From the NCBI GenBank assembly GCA_015999745.1, contig JAECQP010000003.1:1-64000 (forward strand): DNA of 64,000 nt, in the 5' to 3' direction. The notes beneath the pieces are model-generated. The model saw only the letters and a program-made list of their open reading frames with translations, was not told the origin of the DNA and ran no database searches. Positions 9,445 to 18,659 of the stretch are shown here, piece after piece; positions within the stretch are counted from its first letter, which is position 1, and each line of letters opens with the position of its first letter. The stretch comes from Sphingobacteriia bacterium. Its GTDB lineage: Bacteria; Bacteroidota; Bacteroidia; Chitinophagales; Chitinophagaceae. The translations under genes were made by a program, and so were the position numbers.

Positions 9445-11043
9445 TCAGCGCTTGGGTATCTGTATTATTTTTAATTTCTGAAGGCGGGTTTCTTCCAGAT
9501 CCAGGTCATGTTCCAGTTCCTTAAATAGTTTCTGGTCAATCATCCGCTGGTATTGAAGTTGAAAGAGCTTTTTACGTTTGGCTCTTACCGCTTCCAGCAT
9601 CAGCCGTTTAGACAATTGTTTTTCCAGCAACTGATCTCTGGACTTAATTGTATTAAATTCAAGCACTCTTGTATAATACATATCTCTAATCTCTCCAGCG
9701 GCATTGCTTTCCAGGTTTTCATTATGGATAATTTCTTCTACCCTGTTCAATGCTGCTTTGGCAAGCAACTGCAAAATATCTGAGGAAGGCTGCTCGGCAG
9801 GCGCCCCGCCATCTATATTAATCTTTTTAATAAACCACGGAAGGGTAAGTCCCTGCGCTACCAATGTTATTACAATTACAGAAAATACGATAAAAAGGAT
9901 CAGGTTACGATGCGGAAATTCCATTCCATTATCCATTACCAACGGAATGGAAAAGGCGGCGGCCAATGACACCACCCCTCTCATTCCTGAGTAAGCAATC
10001 ACAGAACTGTATTTGAACGAGGGAAAAAGCGGATCCAGCTTCATGGCTACGCGCAACTTATCGGCAATAAAATGTATGGCGAATACAAAAACAAAACGAA
10101 TCAGAATTGCAGCAAGCGCAATGAGAAATCCTTCCAGCATCAGGTGCCACAAGGGCTCACCTTTAATACCTGCAATGATATATGGAATCTGTAACCCGAT
10201 TAAAATAAAAATAACCCCTTCGAGCAGGATCACTACAAAATTCCAGACAGCCGTTGCCTGCAACCGCGTGCTGGCTTTGTGGAAGGTTTGTTCCTTGCTG
10301 CCCACATAAAGCCCGGCGGCCACCACACTTAACACCGCACTGCAATGCAACTGCTCTGCAGCCAGGTAGGCCGCATAGGCCGTAATAAAAGTAACCCCGG
10401 TTTCAATGGCCGGATCCATCTGCCAGCGTTTCCTTACATAAACGGCAATCGCCGCAATAGTTAATCCGGTAAAGATTCCCGCAAAAACCACCCATATAAA
10501 TTTGCCCGCCGCATCCGTTAAAGAAAAATGCCCGGTGGTAACCGCTACCAGTGCAAATTGAAATGCAATCAATGCACTGGCATCATTCACCAGGCTTTCT
10601 CCTTCCAGTATACTGATGATTTTTTTAGGAATCACCATCTTTTTAAAAACAGCAGTGGCAGCTACTGCATCGGGTGGTGAAATGATGGCTCCCAGCAAAA
10701 ATCCTGTTGCCAGGGTAAAACCGGGCAACAGCGTTTTAGCAATAAAACCGATTCCCAGTGTGGTAACAAATACCATAGTAAATGCAAGAATGGCAATAGG
10801 TTTACGGTTTTGCTTGAACTCATACCAATTGGTATTGAATGCCGCAATATATAATATCGGGGGAAGAAACACCAGCATTACAATAGAAGGGTCCAGGAAG
10901 ATTTTCGGGAAAGAAGGAATGGCTCCAAGCAGTAATCCTACAATAGTCAGCAACACGGGAAACAGTACATTGATCTTTGCGGCAATGACCGACAATGCAA
11001 CCACACAAATCAGCAGGATAATGATTGTTTCGATAATCGACAT
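9445..11043 (-). CDS. Na+/H+ antiporter, CPA1 (NhaP) type
   Basis: This 532-residue inner-membrane protein has about twelve hydrophobic segments over the first 410 residues and a charged cytosolic tail rich in Glu/Lys/Arg (about 420-532). The CPA1 signature is present: SPPDAVA followed by GESLVNDASALIAF, with the ND and SPPD aspartates expected to bind cation and protons. The family exchanges Na+ or K+ for H+ and controls pH and salt. It is the last gene of a minus-strand block and starts 14 bases after the patatin gene ends, so it is probably cotranscribed. The block also contains a second, unrelated antiporter at 14848-16026. Confidence 0.9.
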   Translation of the reverse strand: MSIIETIIILLICVVALSVIAAKINVLFPVLLTIVGLLLGAIPSFPKIFLDPSIVMLVFLPPILYIAAFNTNWYEFKQNRKPIAILAFTMVFVTTLGIGFIAKTLLPGFTLATGFLLGAIISPPDAVAATAVFKKMVIPKKIISILEGESLVNDASALIAFQFALVAVTTGHFSLTDAAGKFIWVVFAGIFTGLTIAAIAVYVRKRWQMDPAIETGVTFITAYAAYLAAEQLHCSAVLSVVAAGLYVGSKEQTFHKASTRLQATAVWNFVVILLEGVIFILIGLQIPYIIAGIKGEPLWHLMLEGFLIALAAILIRFVFVFAIHFIADKLRVAMKLDPLFPSFKYSSVIAYSGMRGVVSLAAAFSIPLVMDNGMEFPHRNLILFIVFSVIVITLVAQGLTLPWFIKKINIDGGAPAEQPSSDILQLLAKAALNRVEEIIHNENLESNAAGEIRDMYYTRVLEFNTIKSRDQLLEKQLSKRLMLEAVRAKRKKLFQLQYQRMIDQKLFKELEHDLDLEETRLQKLKIIQIPKR

Positions 11044-11057
11044 AGAAGATCCTTTAC

Positions 11058-11843
11058 TTATGATTGTTCATGCAGCTTCTCCACCAGTTGATCCAGTTCA
11101 TCCTTATACTCCCGGGCAGTTGCATAACCAACCTCAAAAATAGCATCTGCTGCTTTTACATCGTACATATTATAGGCATGAAGCGGGCTCTCAATAAACA
11201 CATCACACAAATGTGTTTTAGCATATACATTCTTCGAGATAGCCAGGTGAAAACAACGATCCATATAATTCACAATCTTAAAAGAAGAATGATTGCTGAT
11301 CCCTTCTTCCAGTTTATTTACATAGGAACCAATAATAATATCGCAATTGCTGAGCAGGGGTTCAACGGGGAAATTATTCACCAGTCCTCCGTCTACAAGG
11401 AGATGATTGCCCATCTGTACCGAATTGAATACCACCGGAACAGAACAGGATGCAATAATAGCTTCCACCAGGGGACCCTCCGAAAAGGTAATTTCCTTCC
11501 CTTTATTCAGATCTGTTGCTGTTGCATGAAAAGGTATTTTGAGCGTCTTGAAATCATCCTCCGTAAAAATCTCCTTCAGCACTTTACGCAGCATATCCAT
11601 CGACAAAAAACCATTCTGCCTGAAGTTGATACTGCTCCAGCCAAAAGAGATATTGTCTTTCATGATCTTCAGGATTTCCTCAGGTTTTTTTCCGGCAGCA
11701 TACAAACCACCGGCAATAGCGCCGGCGCTGGTCCCGGATATGGCATGTGGATAAATCTTCAGCTCTTCCAGGTATTTGATGATACCCAGATGAGCAAAGC
11801 CCCTGGTACCTCCACCGGATAATACATAGCCAACTCTTTTCAT
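11058..11843 (-). CDS. Patatin-like phospholipase (RssA/YjjU type)
   Basis: This 261-residue cytosolic hydrolase has the complete patatin catalytic set. It has the oxyanion loop SGGGTRG (residues 9-15), the nucleophile elbow G37-T-S39-A-G41, and the DGG motif with Asp151. Length and layout match the bacterial single-domain RssA-like subgroup, which hydrolyses acyl esters of lipids. No signal peptide is present. It lies 34 bases downstream of the FAD/Fe-S oxidase gene and 14 bases upstream of the antiporter gene. The substrate is not known. Confidence 0.9.
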   Translation of the reverse strand: MKRVGYVLSGGGTRGFAHLGIIKYLEELKIYPHAISGTSAGAIAGGLYAAGKKPEEILKIMKDNISFGWSSINFRQNGFLSMDMLRKVLKEIFTEDDFKTLKIPFHATATDLNKGKEITFSEGPLVEAIIASCSVPVVFNSVQMGNHLLVDGGLVNNFPVEPLLSNCDIIIGSYVNKLEEGISNHSSFKIVNYMDRCFHLAISKNVYAKTHLCDVFIESPLHAYNMYDVKAADAIFEVGYATAREYKDELDQLVEKLHEQS

Positions 11844-11877
11844 ATTTCGATTTTCTTAAAGTTATGCAAAAGCGCCT

Positions 11878-14802
11878 TTATCGGCTCAACAAAGCATTGT
11901 ACAGAATTTCCACCGGATGCATTGCAACCACACCGGTACCATCTTTTATCTGGTGTCTGCAGGAAGTGCCCGCAGCCGCCACTATACAATCCGCATCCAG
12001 TTTACGTACTGCAGGAAATAATACCAGTTCCCCTACCTGCTGTGATACGGCGTAATGTTCTTCCTCATATCCAAAGGAGCCGGCCATACCGCAACAACCC
12101 GAAGGGATCACAGTCACAGTATAGTTTTCAGGAAGGCTCAGGATTTTTTTAACCGGATCCTGCGAAGACAATACTTTCTGGTAGCAGTGCCCATGCAGGG
12201 AAACCTGCTTTTTCTCCTGGTGAAAGGATGCTGAACTGATCCTTCCTTTTTCCATTTCGCGCTCAATAAACTCCTCTACCGTGTACGTATGTTTAGCCAG
12301 GTGGCGGGCATTTGTCTTATTGTTTTCATCGGCCAGGTCAATGTATTCATCTCGCAGTGTTAATACAGCGGAAGGTTCAATACCAATGATGGGTAATTCT
12401 TCAGAAACCAACGGCGCTAACCGTGCAATATTATGATTAGCCACTGCAGCCGCTTTCCGGACCATACCCTTGGATAAATAGGTTCTGCCGCTTTCCTTAT
12501 GATCCGGAATCATGATCTGGTAGCCCAATGCTTCCAGCAACAGGATGGATTTCTGGCCAACGGCTACATCCAGGAAATTGGTGAACTCGTCGCAGAACAA
12601 CAGGACGGTTCCGGTATGGGCTGTCCCTGCAACACGCTTGCCGAACCATTGCAACAGTTGCGTTTTAGGAAGCAGGGGGATACTGCGTTCAGGATGAAAA
12701 CCAACCATTTTATTGGCTATTCTCCGAAGGGTTGCGTTCCCGAAAATAAAATTATAGATGGGGGCAAAAGCACTGGCCAGTTTCATCTGCGCTACAAAGT
12801 TTCCAATCATTTTTGCGCGGAACGGTGTACCGTTCTTGTCGTAATACTGTTGCAGAAACTCTGCCTTCATTTTAGTGATATCCACACTGGAAGGGCATTC
12901 AATCTTACACCCTTTACAACTCAGGCAAAGATCCATTGCCTCCTTGATTTCGTTGTGGTTGTATGGATAGAGATCATTGGCATTACTCAGGAACTGCCTT
13001 AAAATATTGGCCCTTGCACGGGTTGTATTTTTTTCACTCCTTGTTGCCATATAACTGGGACACATCAGCCCGCCGCTGATCTCCGATTTACGGCAATCGC
13101 CGGAGCCGGAGCATTTTTCTGCAAGCCGGAGTATACCGCCATCTTCCGAAAAATCAAACAGGGTTTTACCAACAGAAGAACGATTGGCCGGGCTTACCCT
13201 CAGGTGGGTATCCATGGCAGGTGTATCCGTAATTTTTCCGGCATTGAATATGCGTTGCGGATCAAAGCAGTGTTTTACCTGCCTGAACAGCTCATAGGTT
13301 TCTTTGCCTACCATATCGGGGATAAACTCTCCTCTTAAACGGCCGTCTCCATGTTCACCCGAAAGTGAGCCATTATATTTCTTCACCAATGCCGACGTGT
13401 CTTTCAGTATGCCTCTGAACTGTTTTAATCCGGCTTCGGATTTCAGGTTCACAATCGGTTCTACATGCAGCTCACCGGCACCGGCATGTGCATAGAAAGA
13501 GGCTTTCACTTTATATTGATCCAGTATCTGCTGCAGATCACTGATATAGCAGGGCAGATCGTCGGTAGAAACAGCGCAGTCTTCAATTAAGTTTACAGGC
13601 TGTGCATCTCCTTTCAGGTTGCGGAGCAGACCCAATCCTGCCTTACGGATATCCCAGGCAAATTTGGTATCGGCATTATATAGTACAGGATATGCATATC
13701 CCAGGTTATTCTTCCGAAGGTCTTCGATCAGTCCGTTAATTTTTTCCCCGAGCTGTTCCCCGGTATGCTCCATGAATTCCACCATCAGAATGGCTTCCGG
13801 ATCGCCCTCCATAAAGAAGCGGTTCTTATGATATTCCGGATGATCAATGGTAAAATCCATGATCAGTTTATCTACCAGTTCAGAAGCCATCGGCGCATGC
13901 TTCAGGCAAATAATATTGGCCCTTAGGGATTCGTTGATAGACTTGCAATGAATACAAACTACTCCCACTTCCCGCGGAGGAAGATCCAGCAGGTTCAGCT
14001 TTACTTCTGTGATAAAAGCCAGGGTTCCCTCCGATCCTGCCAGCAGCTTACACATATTGAACGGTTGCCCGCCTGCAGCAAACGGCTCCATGGCCAGCAA
14101 GCTGTCGAGCGCATAACCCGAGTTTCTTCTCACTACAGAAGCGGCCGGAAAATTATTCAGGATCAATTCCTGGTGTTCTTGTGTATTTAATAAGGTAAAT
14201 AATTCCCTGCTGATTTCGCCCTTTAATCCAGGCCCTGCTTTAGCGGTCATCAGATCTTCGGCCCCAAATACCGTTTCCGTTCCATCACTTAAAATCACTT
14301 TCGCTTCCAGTAAATGATCCCGGGCCGCACCCCAAACAATGCTGTGCAGTCCACAAGAATTGTTACCGATCATTCCCCCGATCATGGCCCTGCTGGCGGT
14401 GGAGGTTTCCGGGCCAAACATCAATCCGAATCCTTTCAGGTAATGATTCAGATCATCCCTGATTACCCCTACCTGTACCCGGACCCATTTCTCGGCTACA
14501 TTCACTTCTATAATCTGGTTGAAATATTTGGAGATATCTACCACAATCCCGCTTCCCACTACCTGTCCGGCAAGTGAGGTACCGGCTGCCCTCGGGATCA
14601 GGGTGATTTTTTGCCGGCTCGCAAATCGAACCAGGCGCTGAATATCTTCCACTGTCAGAGGCAGTGCAACTGCCATTGGTTTTTCCTGGTATACGGAGGC
14701 GTCCGTCGCATAGGCCATTAACTGCACCTGGTGAGCGGAGGAGGAATCAAAATAGATTTCTCCGGCAAATTCCCGCTGTAAATCCTTTAACAACTGATCC
14801 AT
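11878..14802 (-). CDS. FAD-linked and Fe-S oxidase, D-lactate/D-2-hydroxyglutarate dehydrogenase type
   Basis: This is a 974-residue three-part enzyme. The N-terminal PCMH-type FAD-binding domain carries PRAAGTSLAGQ and GGMIGNNSCG. The FAD-linked oxidase C-terminal domain carries YAHAGAGELHVEP and SGEHGDGRLRG, where the conserved His residues bind metal and substrate. Then come a two-cluster Fe-S domain with CLSCKGCKIECP near residue 625 and a terminal CCG cysteine-rich domain (SGCCGMAGSFGYE). This architecture matches the YdiJ-like family, which oxidises D-2-hydroxyacids and passes electrons to the respiratory chain. I start at the ATG at 14802; a TTG two codons upstream is possible. Gaps of 34 and 45 bases place it in the middle of the five-gene block. 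The exact substrate is inferred only from the family. Confidence 0.88.
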   Translation of the reverse strand: MDQLLKDLQREFAGEIYFDSSSAHQVQLMAYATDASVYQEKPMAVALPLTVEDIQRLVRFASRQKITLIPRAAGTSLAGQVVGSGIVVDISKYFNQIIEVNVAEKWVRVQVGVIRDDLNHYLKGFGLMFGPETSTASRAMIGGMIGNNSCGLHSIVWGAARDHLLEAKVILSDGTETVFGAEDLMTAKAGPGLKGEISRELFTLLNTQEHQELILNNFPAASVVRRNSGYALDSLLAMEPFAAGGQPFNMCKLLAGSEGTLAFITEVKLNLLDLPPREVGVVCIHCKSINESLRANIICLKHAPMASELVDKLIMDFTIDHPEYHKNRFFMEGDPEAILMVEFMEHTGEQLGEKINGLIEDLRKNNLGYAYPVLYNADTKFAWDIRKAGLGLLRNLKGDAQPVNLIEDCAVSTDDLPCYISDLQQILDQYKVKASFYAHAGAGELHVEPIVNLKSEAGLKQFRGILKDTSALVKKYNGSLSGEHGDGRLRGEFIPDMVGKETYELFRQVKHCFDPQRIFNAGKITDTPAMDTHLRVSPANRSSVGKTLFDFSEDGGILRLAEKCSGSGDCRKSEISGGLMCPSYMATRSEKNTTRARANILRQFLSNANDLYPYNHNEIKEAMDLCLSCKGCKIECPSSVDITKMKAEFLQQYYDKNGTPFRAKMIGNFVAQMKLASAFAPIYNFIFGNATLRRIANKMVGFHPERSIPLLPKTQLLQWFGKRVAGTAHTGTVLLFCDEFTNFLDVAVGQKSILLLEALGYQIMIPDHKESGRTYLSKGMVRKAAAVANHNIARLAPLVSEELPIIGIEPSAVLTLRDEYIDLADENNKTNARHLAKHTYTVEEFIEREMEKGRISSASFHQEKKQVSLHGHCYQKVLSSQDPVKKILSLPENYTVTVIPSGCCGMAGSFGYEEEHYAVSQQVGELVLFPAVRKLDADCIVAAAGTSCRHQIKDGTGVVAMHPVEILYNALLSR

Positions 14803-14847
14803 ACGCAAATCTAAACAGAATGCCGAATAATCTCCCGATCTTATTGA

Positions 14848-16026
14848 TCACCTTACCTGGAGTGCCGTTTTTTTCTGCTTCACCAGGCCAAACATCATAA
14901 AGAGTGCGGTCAGGATAATTACCTGTATAATCAGCGATTTACCCGCAAGCGGAATTTGCTGTTCCAGTGGTACCGACAGGAACAGCAATATGGTGATCAA
15001 CCCCCGCGGGGCGATATACAGTAATGGATTTAGTGGTAGTTGAAACAGCCGGAGAAACAGGCCCCGAATGATAAAAATGGAGGCAGTAATGACTGCCGCC
15101 CACACGATGGTTTCTGTATTAAAGAGCTCTGCCGTTTCAATCAAAAAACCAAAAAGCAGGAAGAACAATGCCCTGATCAGAAAAGCTATTTCGGTTGTCA
15201 GCTCCCGGAATTTATGCACTTCTTTATTGAAATCAACCGGGTGCAGGTTTTCAATAAACCGGAACCGCCGGAGCTCATCAATATTTCCCAGGAATAACCC
15301 AAAAAGCAGGATGAAGATCAATCCGGGCAGGTGATAATATTTGGATATGGCATAAATCAGAACCACCATCAGGATAATCGGCACATATTTAATAGGGTGT
15401 TTGATTTTGTTCAGGAAGAACGCCAGGCCAATTGTTGCAATAAATGAAATGATCAGGATAATGATCAGCTCCAGGAAAAAATTTCCCACAGAGCCGCTGC
15501 CAATATTGTCGTTCAGGGTAATAAAATTAAAAAAGATCACCCCAAAAATATCCGAAAGGCTGCTTTCATAAGTAATGAATTCCCGGCTGGTCGCCAGAAG
15601 GTTTTTGGCGCTGGGTATGGCAATAGCGCTGCTGATAATTGCCAATGGTATTGAATTGGCCAGGCTGTTTTTAAAAGAATACCCGCCATACTGTTGAAAC
15701 ACCCATGCCAGCCCCAGGCTCATTGCCAACATGGGAATCAGTGCAATGAGAGAGGACTTCAAAATGAGTGGAAATTTGGTTTGATTGAGTTCCAGTTCCA
15801 GCGAACCTTCCAGCACAATCAGAATAAGTCCTACAGTTCCAAGTACCGGCAGCACCGGGTTCAGGTCCGGTAAAGCAACTTCTGTAAATGAAGCCAGTTG
15901 CTTTACCATCCATCCCAATGCTAATAACAGGATTACAGATGGAACCCTGGTCTTGGAAGCGCTAAGATCAAAAACATACGCCAGCAACAATAAAACACAG
16001 ATCGTAATTATAATTGTAGTGCTCAT
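14848..16026 (-). CDS. Cation:proton antiporter (CPA family)
   Basis: This 392-residue protein has about twelve membrane segments and almost no soluble tail. The segment with AIISSAIAIPSA and the following ESSLSDIFGV are the discontinuous-helix region of cation/proton antiporters, with acidic residues replacing the ND pair of the CPA1 protein at 9445. It is therefore a different subfamily from the neighbour in the same block. It starts 8 bases after the end of the DapB-like gene and precedes the FAD/Fe-S oxidase. Ion specificity cannot be read from the sequence. Confidence 0.82.
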   Translation of the reverse strand: MSTTIIITICVLLLLAYVFDLSASKTRVPSVILLLALGWMVKQLASFTEVALPDLNPVLPVLGTVGLILIVLEGSLELELNQTKFPLILKSSLIALIPMLAMSLGLAWVFQQYGGYSFKNSLANSIPLAIISSAIAIPSAKNLLATSREFITYESSLSDIFGVIFFNFITLNDNIGSGSVGNFFLELIIILIISFIATIGLAFFLNKIKHPIKYVPIILMVVLIYAISKYYHLPGLIFILLFGLFLGNIDELRRFRFIENLHPVDFNKEVHKFRELTTEIAFLIRALFFLLFGFLIETAELFNTETIVWAAVITASIFIIRGLFLRLFQLPLNPLLYIAPRGLITILLFLSVPLEQQIPLAGKSLIIQVIILTALFMMFGLVKQKKTALQVR

Positions 16027-16034
16027 CTTTGCAA

Positions 16035-16790
16035 TTATCGGGTTGAGAAATAGGGCAATAAAATATCATCGAAATTGTACAATCCTTCCTTTTTATGGAT
16101 GATATTTTCTGCAACAAATACAACTCCATTTCCAAAAGCCTCCCTCGCAATAGACTCATGGATCAGTCGCACTGTTTGATAAGGGAACCCGAATATTATT
16201 TCGTGCTTGCCTACAATACCTCCTGCCCGCACAGAATTGATGACAGCATCTTCCATCTCAAGTGCTTCTGCAATCTTCACCGCAGTACCGGACACCCCTA
16301 TCTTCCCCTTAAAATGCTCCTCTACAATCTGAATATCCACCCAGGGTGCAATTTTCTTCAACAGCTTTGCAGCATATAAAAGATAGTTGACACCCAGGGT
16401 AATATTGGGCGACCAGAAAACAGTAGTAATTGCTGATAGTTCTTTCAGATATTCCTTTTCAGCTTCGGTATAATGCGAAATCGCAGAAATGATTTTAACG
16501 CCGCGGTCTGCAGCAGCCTGACCATAGGTATAGATGCCCGAAACGTCGGAGAAATCGATAATAATGTCTACCGGATACCGATCCAGCAAATCTCCCGCGG
16601 TAATTGCAGTATTGGAAAACACCCTGCCCGGATCCTCCGACTCTATCCCCAATATTTCTGCAACGAACATATTCTCCTGAAGTTTTCTTTTCCGCAATAC
16701 CCATTCCAGGGAAAGGGAATTATTCTGTAAAATCACGGAAGCCACAGCTTTACCTGTTTTACCAAAGCCCACTAATCCGACTTTCATCAT
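16035..16790 (-). CDS. DapB-like oxidoreductase with altered catalytic motif
   Basis: This protein has 250 residues from the ATG at 16787 (251 from 16790); the open frame further upstream starts at TTG and adds an unlikely tail. The N-terminal Rossmann fold has G7-F-G9-K-T-G12. The dihydrodipicolinate-reductase C-terminal landmarks are recognisable: SPNITLGVN (126-134), SGTA (166-169), RAGGIVGKHEIIFG (187-200) and the H-x-(S/A)-x-R element IHESIAR (209-215). The motif that should read HHxxKxDAPSGTA is instead EEHFKGKIGVSGTA. The first His (158) and Lys (162) remain, the second His is Phe159, and DAP is lost with one residue deleted. No lysine or cell-wall gene is adjacent. It may be a paralogue with another substrate. 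It heads the five-gene block. Confidence 0.72.
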   Translation of the reverse strand: MMKVGLVGFGKTGKAVASVILQNNSLSLEWVLRKRKLQENMFVAEILGIESEDPGRVFSNTAITAGDLLDRYPVDIIIDFSDVSGIYTYGQAAADRGVKIISAISHYTEAEKEYLKELSAITTVFWSPNITLGVNYLLYAAKLLKKIAPWVDIQIVEEHFKGKIGVSGTAVKIAEALEMEDAVINSVRAGGIVGKHEIIFGFPYQTVRLIHESIAREAFGNGVVFVAENIIHKKEGLYNFDDILLPYFSTR

Positions 16791-16962
16791 ATAGCATTTT
16801 TTTTGGTGATACAATCGGTAGCCTTCCATCAGCAAAATCCTTGCCGAAGTCTGTTTTTCAAAAATGAACTATGATATTACTCATATTTATACCCGATTGA
16901 TATCATTGTTTAAGAAACGCGTTGTGAATAGTTTCATATAATAATTTAAAGTAGTATATTAT

Positions 16963-16987
16963 GCTTAAAATTGAAACGATTTTAAGC
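16963..16987. promoter_or_regulatory. Perfect 9-bp inverted repeat upstream of the PFOR operon
   Basis: Arms GCTTAAAAT (16963-16971) and ATTTTAAGC (16979-16987) are exact inverse complements with a 7-base spacer. The repeat lies 26-50 bases before the start codon of the GltD-like gene, in the 222-base divergent space shared with the DapB-like gene. Size and symmetry suit a dimeric repressor or activator, or a hairpin in the leader RNA. No run of T follows, so a terminator is unlikely. Confidence 0.5.
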
Positions 16988-17012
16988 TTGTTCTGTTTAA
17001 ACCAATTTAACT

Positions 17013-18659
17013 ATGTCAGCATCAGACATTACCAGACCAGTAGACCTTACCATACATGCAGAAGGCACAGGTCCGCTCAGAACCCGTCAACCGGTTTACG
17101 TTGATTTCATGCCACCTTGTAACAGCGCCTGCCCGTCGGGAGAAAATATCCAGGCATGGATGGCATTTGCCCAGGCAGGTAATTACCAGGAAGCCTTCCA
17201 GAAAATCATGGAAGACAATCCCTTCCCCGCTATTATGGGCAGAGTATGTGTGAAACCCTGCGAAACGGGCTGTAACAGAAACCATATAGACGATACCGTG
17301 AACATTCACGCAGTAGAAAGATTTATTGGCGATGAAGCCATCCGCCAGAAATGGCCCGTTCGCTTCAAGGCAAAACCAACCGGCAAAAGAATACTGGTAG
17401 TGGGATCTGGCCCCAGTGGTTTATCTGCCGCCTATCACCTGGCCAGAATGGGTCATACAGTAGAAATATTTGAAGCCGATCGTCATCCCGGCGGTCTTTT
17501 GTGGAAGGGTATCCCAGAATACCGTTTACCAAAGGAACTGCTGGATGCGGAAATCAGCCGCATCTTGCAAATGGGTGTAACGATCCGGCTAAATTATAAA
17601 GTAACCGACCTGCAGGCAGAAAAGGAAAACGGCAATTTTGATGCTGTATACCTGGGAATTGGTGCGCAGTTGATTCAGGATGAAAACATCCCTTACGATA
17701 ACAGCGTATTAATTAAAGACGCTTTTGGTTTCTTTAACGATGTGGCCACCAACAACACGGCTGTATACATGCAGAAAAAAGTAGTGGTATATGGCGGAGG
17801 CAAACTGGCGCTCTATCTCTCCAGGATACTAAAACGTTTTGGTTGTGAAGTGACCGTTTACTTTCCCGGCGATAAAAAAATGATGCCCGCTTACGATTAT
17901 GAAACAGAAGATGCATTGGCAGAAGGCGTTGAAATCAACCTGCTGCATGGCCTCAGCATTATAAAAGACAGGCAGGTGGTACTGGAAAAAATGAAGGTGG
18001 AAAAGGGTAAAGCTATCGGTACCGGAACCTTTGAAAACGCTGAAGCAGAGGTACTGATCATTGCCAACAAGCAGGAAAGCGATGCAGGCTTCCTGCGAAG
18101 CCTGGAAGGCATTCAGATCAATCCCGATGGAACCGTGGTGATTGATGCACAGCGAATGACCGGGTACAAAGGCATATTTGCCGGAGGCGACATGTTGCCC
18201 GGCGAAAACAGGAGCTCTACCATTGCTATTGGACATGGTAAGAAAGCAGCGCGCTATATTAACAGCTTCCTCGAAAATACAGCGTATATCAAACCGGAGA
18301 AACATCCGACCGCCGGGTATCGCAAACTGCATATGTGGTACAAAACCGATGCACCGCAAAAAGAACAGGATAAGCTGGCCCCCGAAGAAGCCATTCAGAA
18401 TTTTGAAGAAGTCATCGGTGGATTGTCAGAGGCTGAAGCAAGATTTGAGGCACAGCGTTGCCTGAGTTGTGGTAACTGTTTTGAATGTGATGGCTGCTTT
18501 GGCGCCTGTCCGGAAGATGCTATTATCAAACTGGGTAAGGGTAACCGCTATAAGTTCAACCTGGACGCCTGCACCGGATGCGGTGTATGTTATGAGCAAT
18601 GCCCTTGTCACGCCATTGAAATGATTCCTGAACCCGTTAATCCTGTAAGCAATGTCTAA
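17013..18659 (+). CDS. GltD-like NAD(P)-binding flavoprotein with C-terminal 2x[4Fe-4S]
   Basis: This protein has 548 residues. The N-terminal Fe-S domain of the dihydropyrimidine dehydrogenase/GltD family has Cys36, Cys40 and, after a gap, Cys79, Cys83, Cys87. The FAD Rossmann motif is G131-S-G133-P-S-G136. A second nucleotide-binding segment (VVYGGGKLALYLS, where the family usually has GGGNVA) follows, and GGD near 395 is the FAD contact. Unlike GltD, it ends in a ferredoxin domain with an unusually Cys-rich first cluster (C483, C486, C489, C492, C495, C499) and a second set C520, C523, C526, C530. This suits electron exchange between ferredoxin and NAD(P)H. Its last 8 bases overlap the nifJ start, indicating translational coupling. 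Partner and direction of electron flow are inferred. Confidence 0.85.
   Translation: MSASDITRPVDLTIHAEGTGPLRTRQPVYVDFMPPCNSACPSGENIQAWMAFAQAGNYQEAFQKIMEDNPFPAIMGRVCVKPCETGCNRNHIDDTVNIHAVERFIGDEAIRQKWPVRFKAKPTGKRILVVGSGPSGLSAAYHLARMGHTVEIFEADRHPGGLLWKGIPEYRLPKELLDAEISRILQMGVTIRLNYKVTDLQAEKENGNFDAVYLGIGAQLIQDENIPYDNSVLIKDAFGFFNDVATNNTAVYMQKKVVVYGGGKLALYLSRILKRFGCEVTVYFPGDKKMMPAYDYETEDALAEGVEINLLHGLSIIKDRQVVLEKMKVEKGKAIGTGTFENAEAEVLIIANKQESDAGFLRSLEGIQINPDGTVVIDAQRMTGYKGIFAGGDMLPGENRSSTIAIGHGKKAARYINSFLENTAYIKPEKHPTAGYRKLHMWYKTDAPQKEQDKLAPEEAIQNFEEVIGGLSEAEARFEAQRCLSCGNCFECDGCFGACPEDAIIKLGKGNRYKFNLDACTGCGVCYEQCPCHAIEMIPEPVNPVSNV

Noticed and set aside
11064-11822. 252-codon plus-strand open frame.
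   Set aside because: Antisense to the patatin gene with an intact Ser-Asp dyad; composition is typical of a shadow frame.
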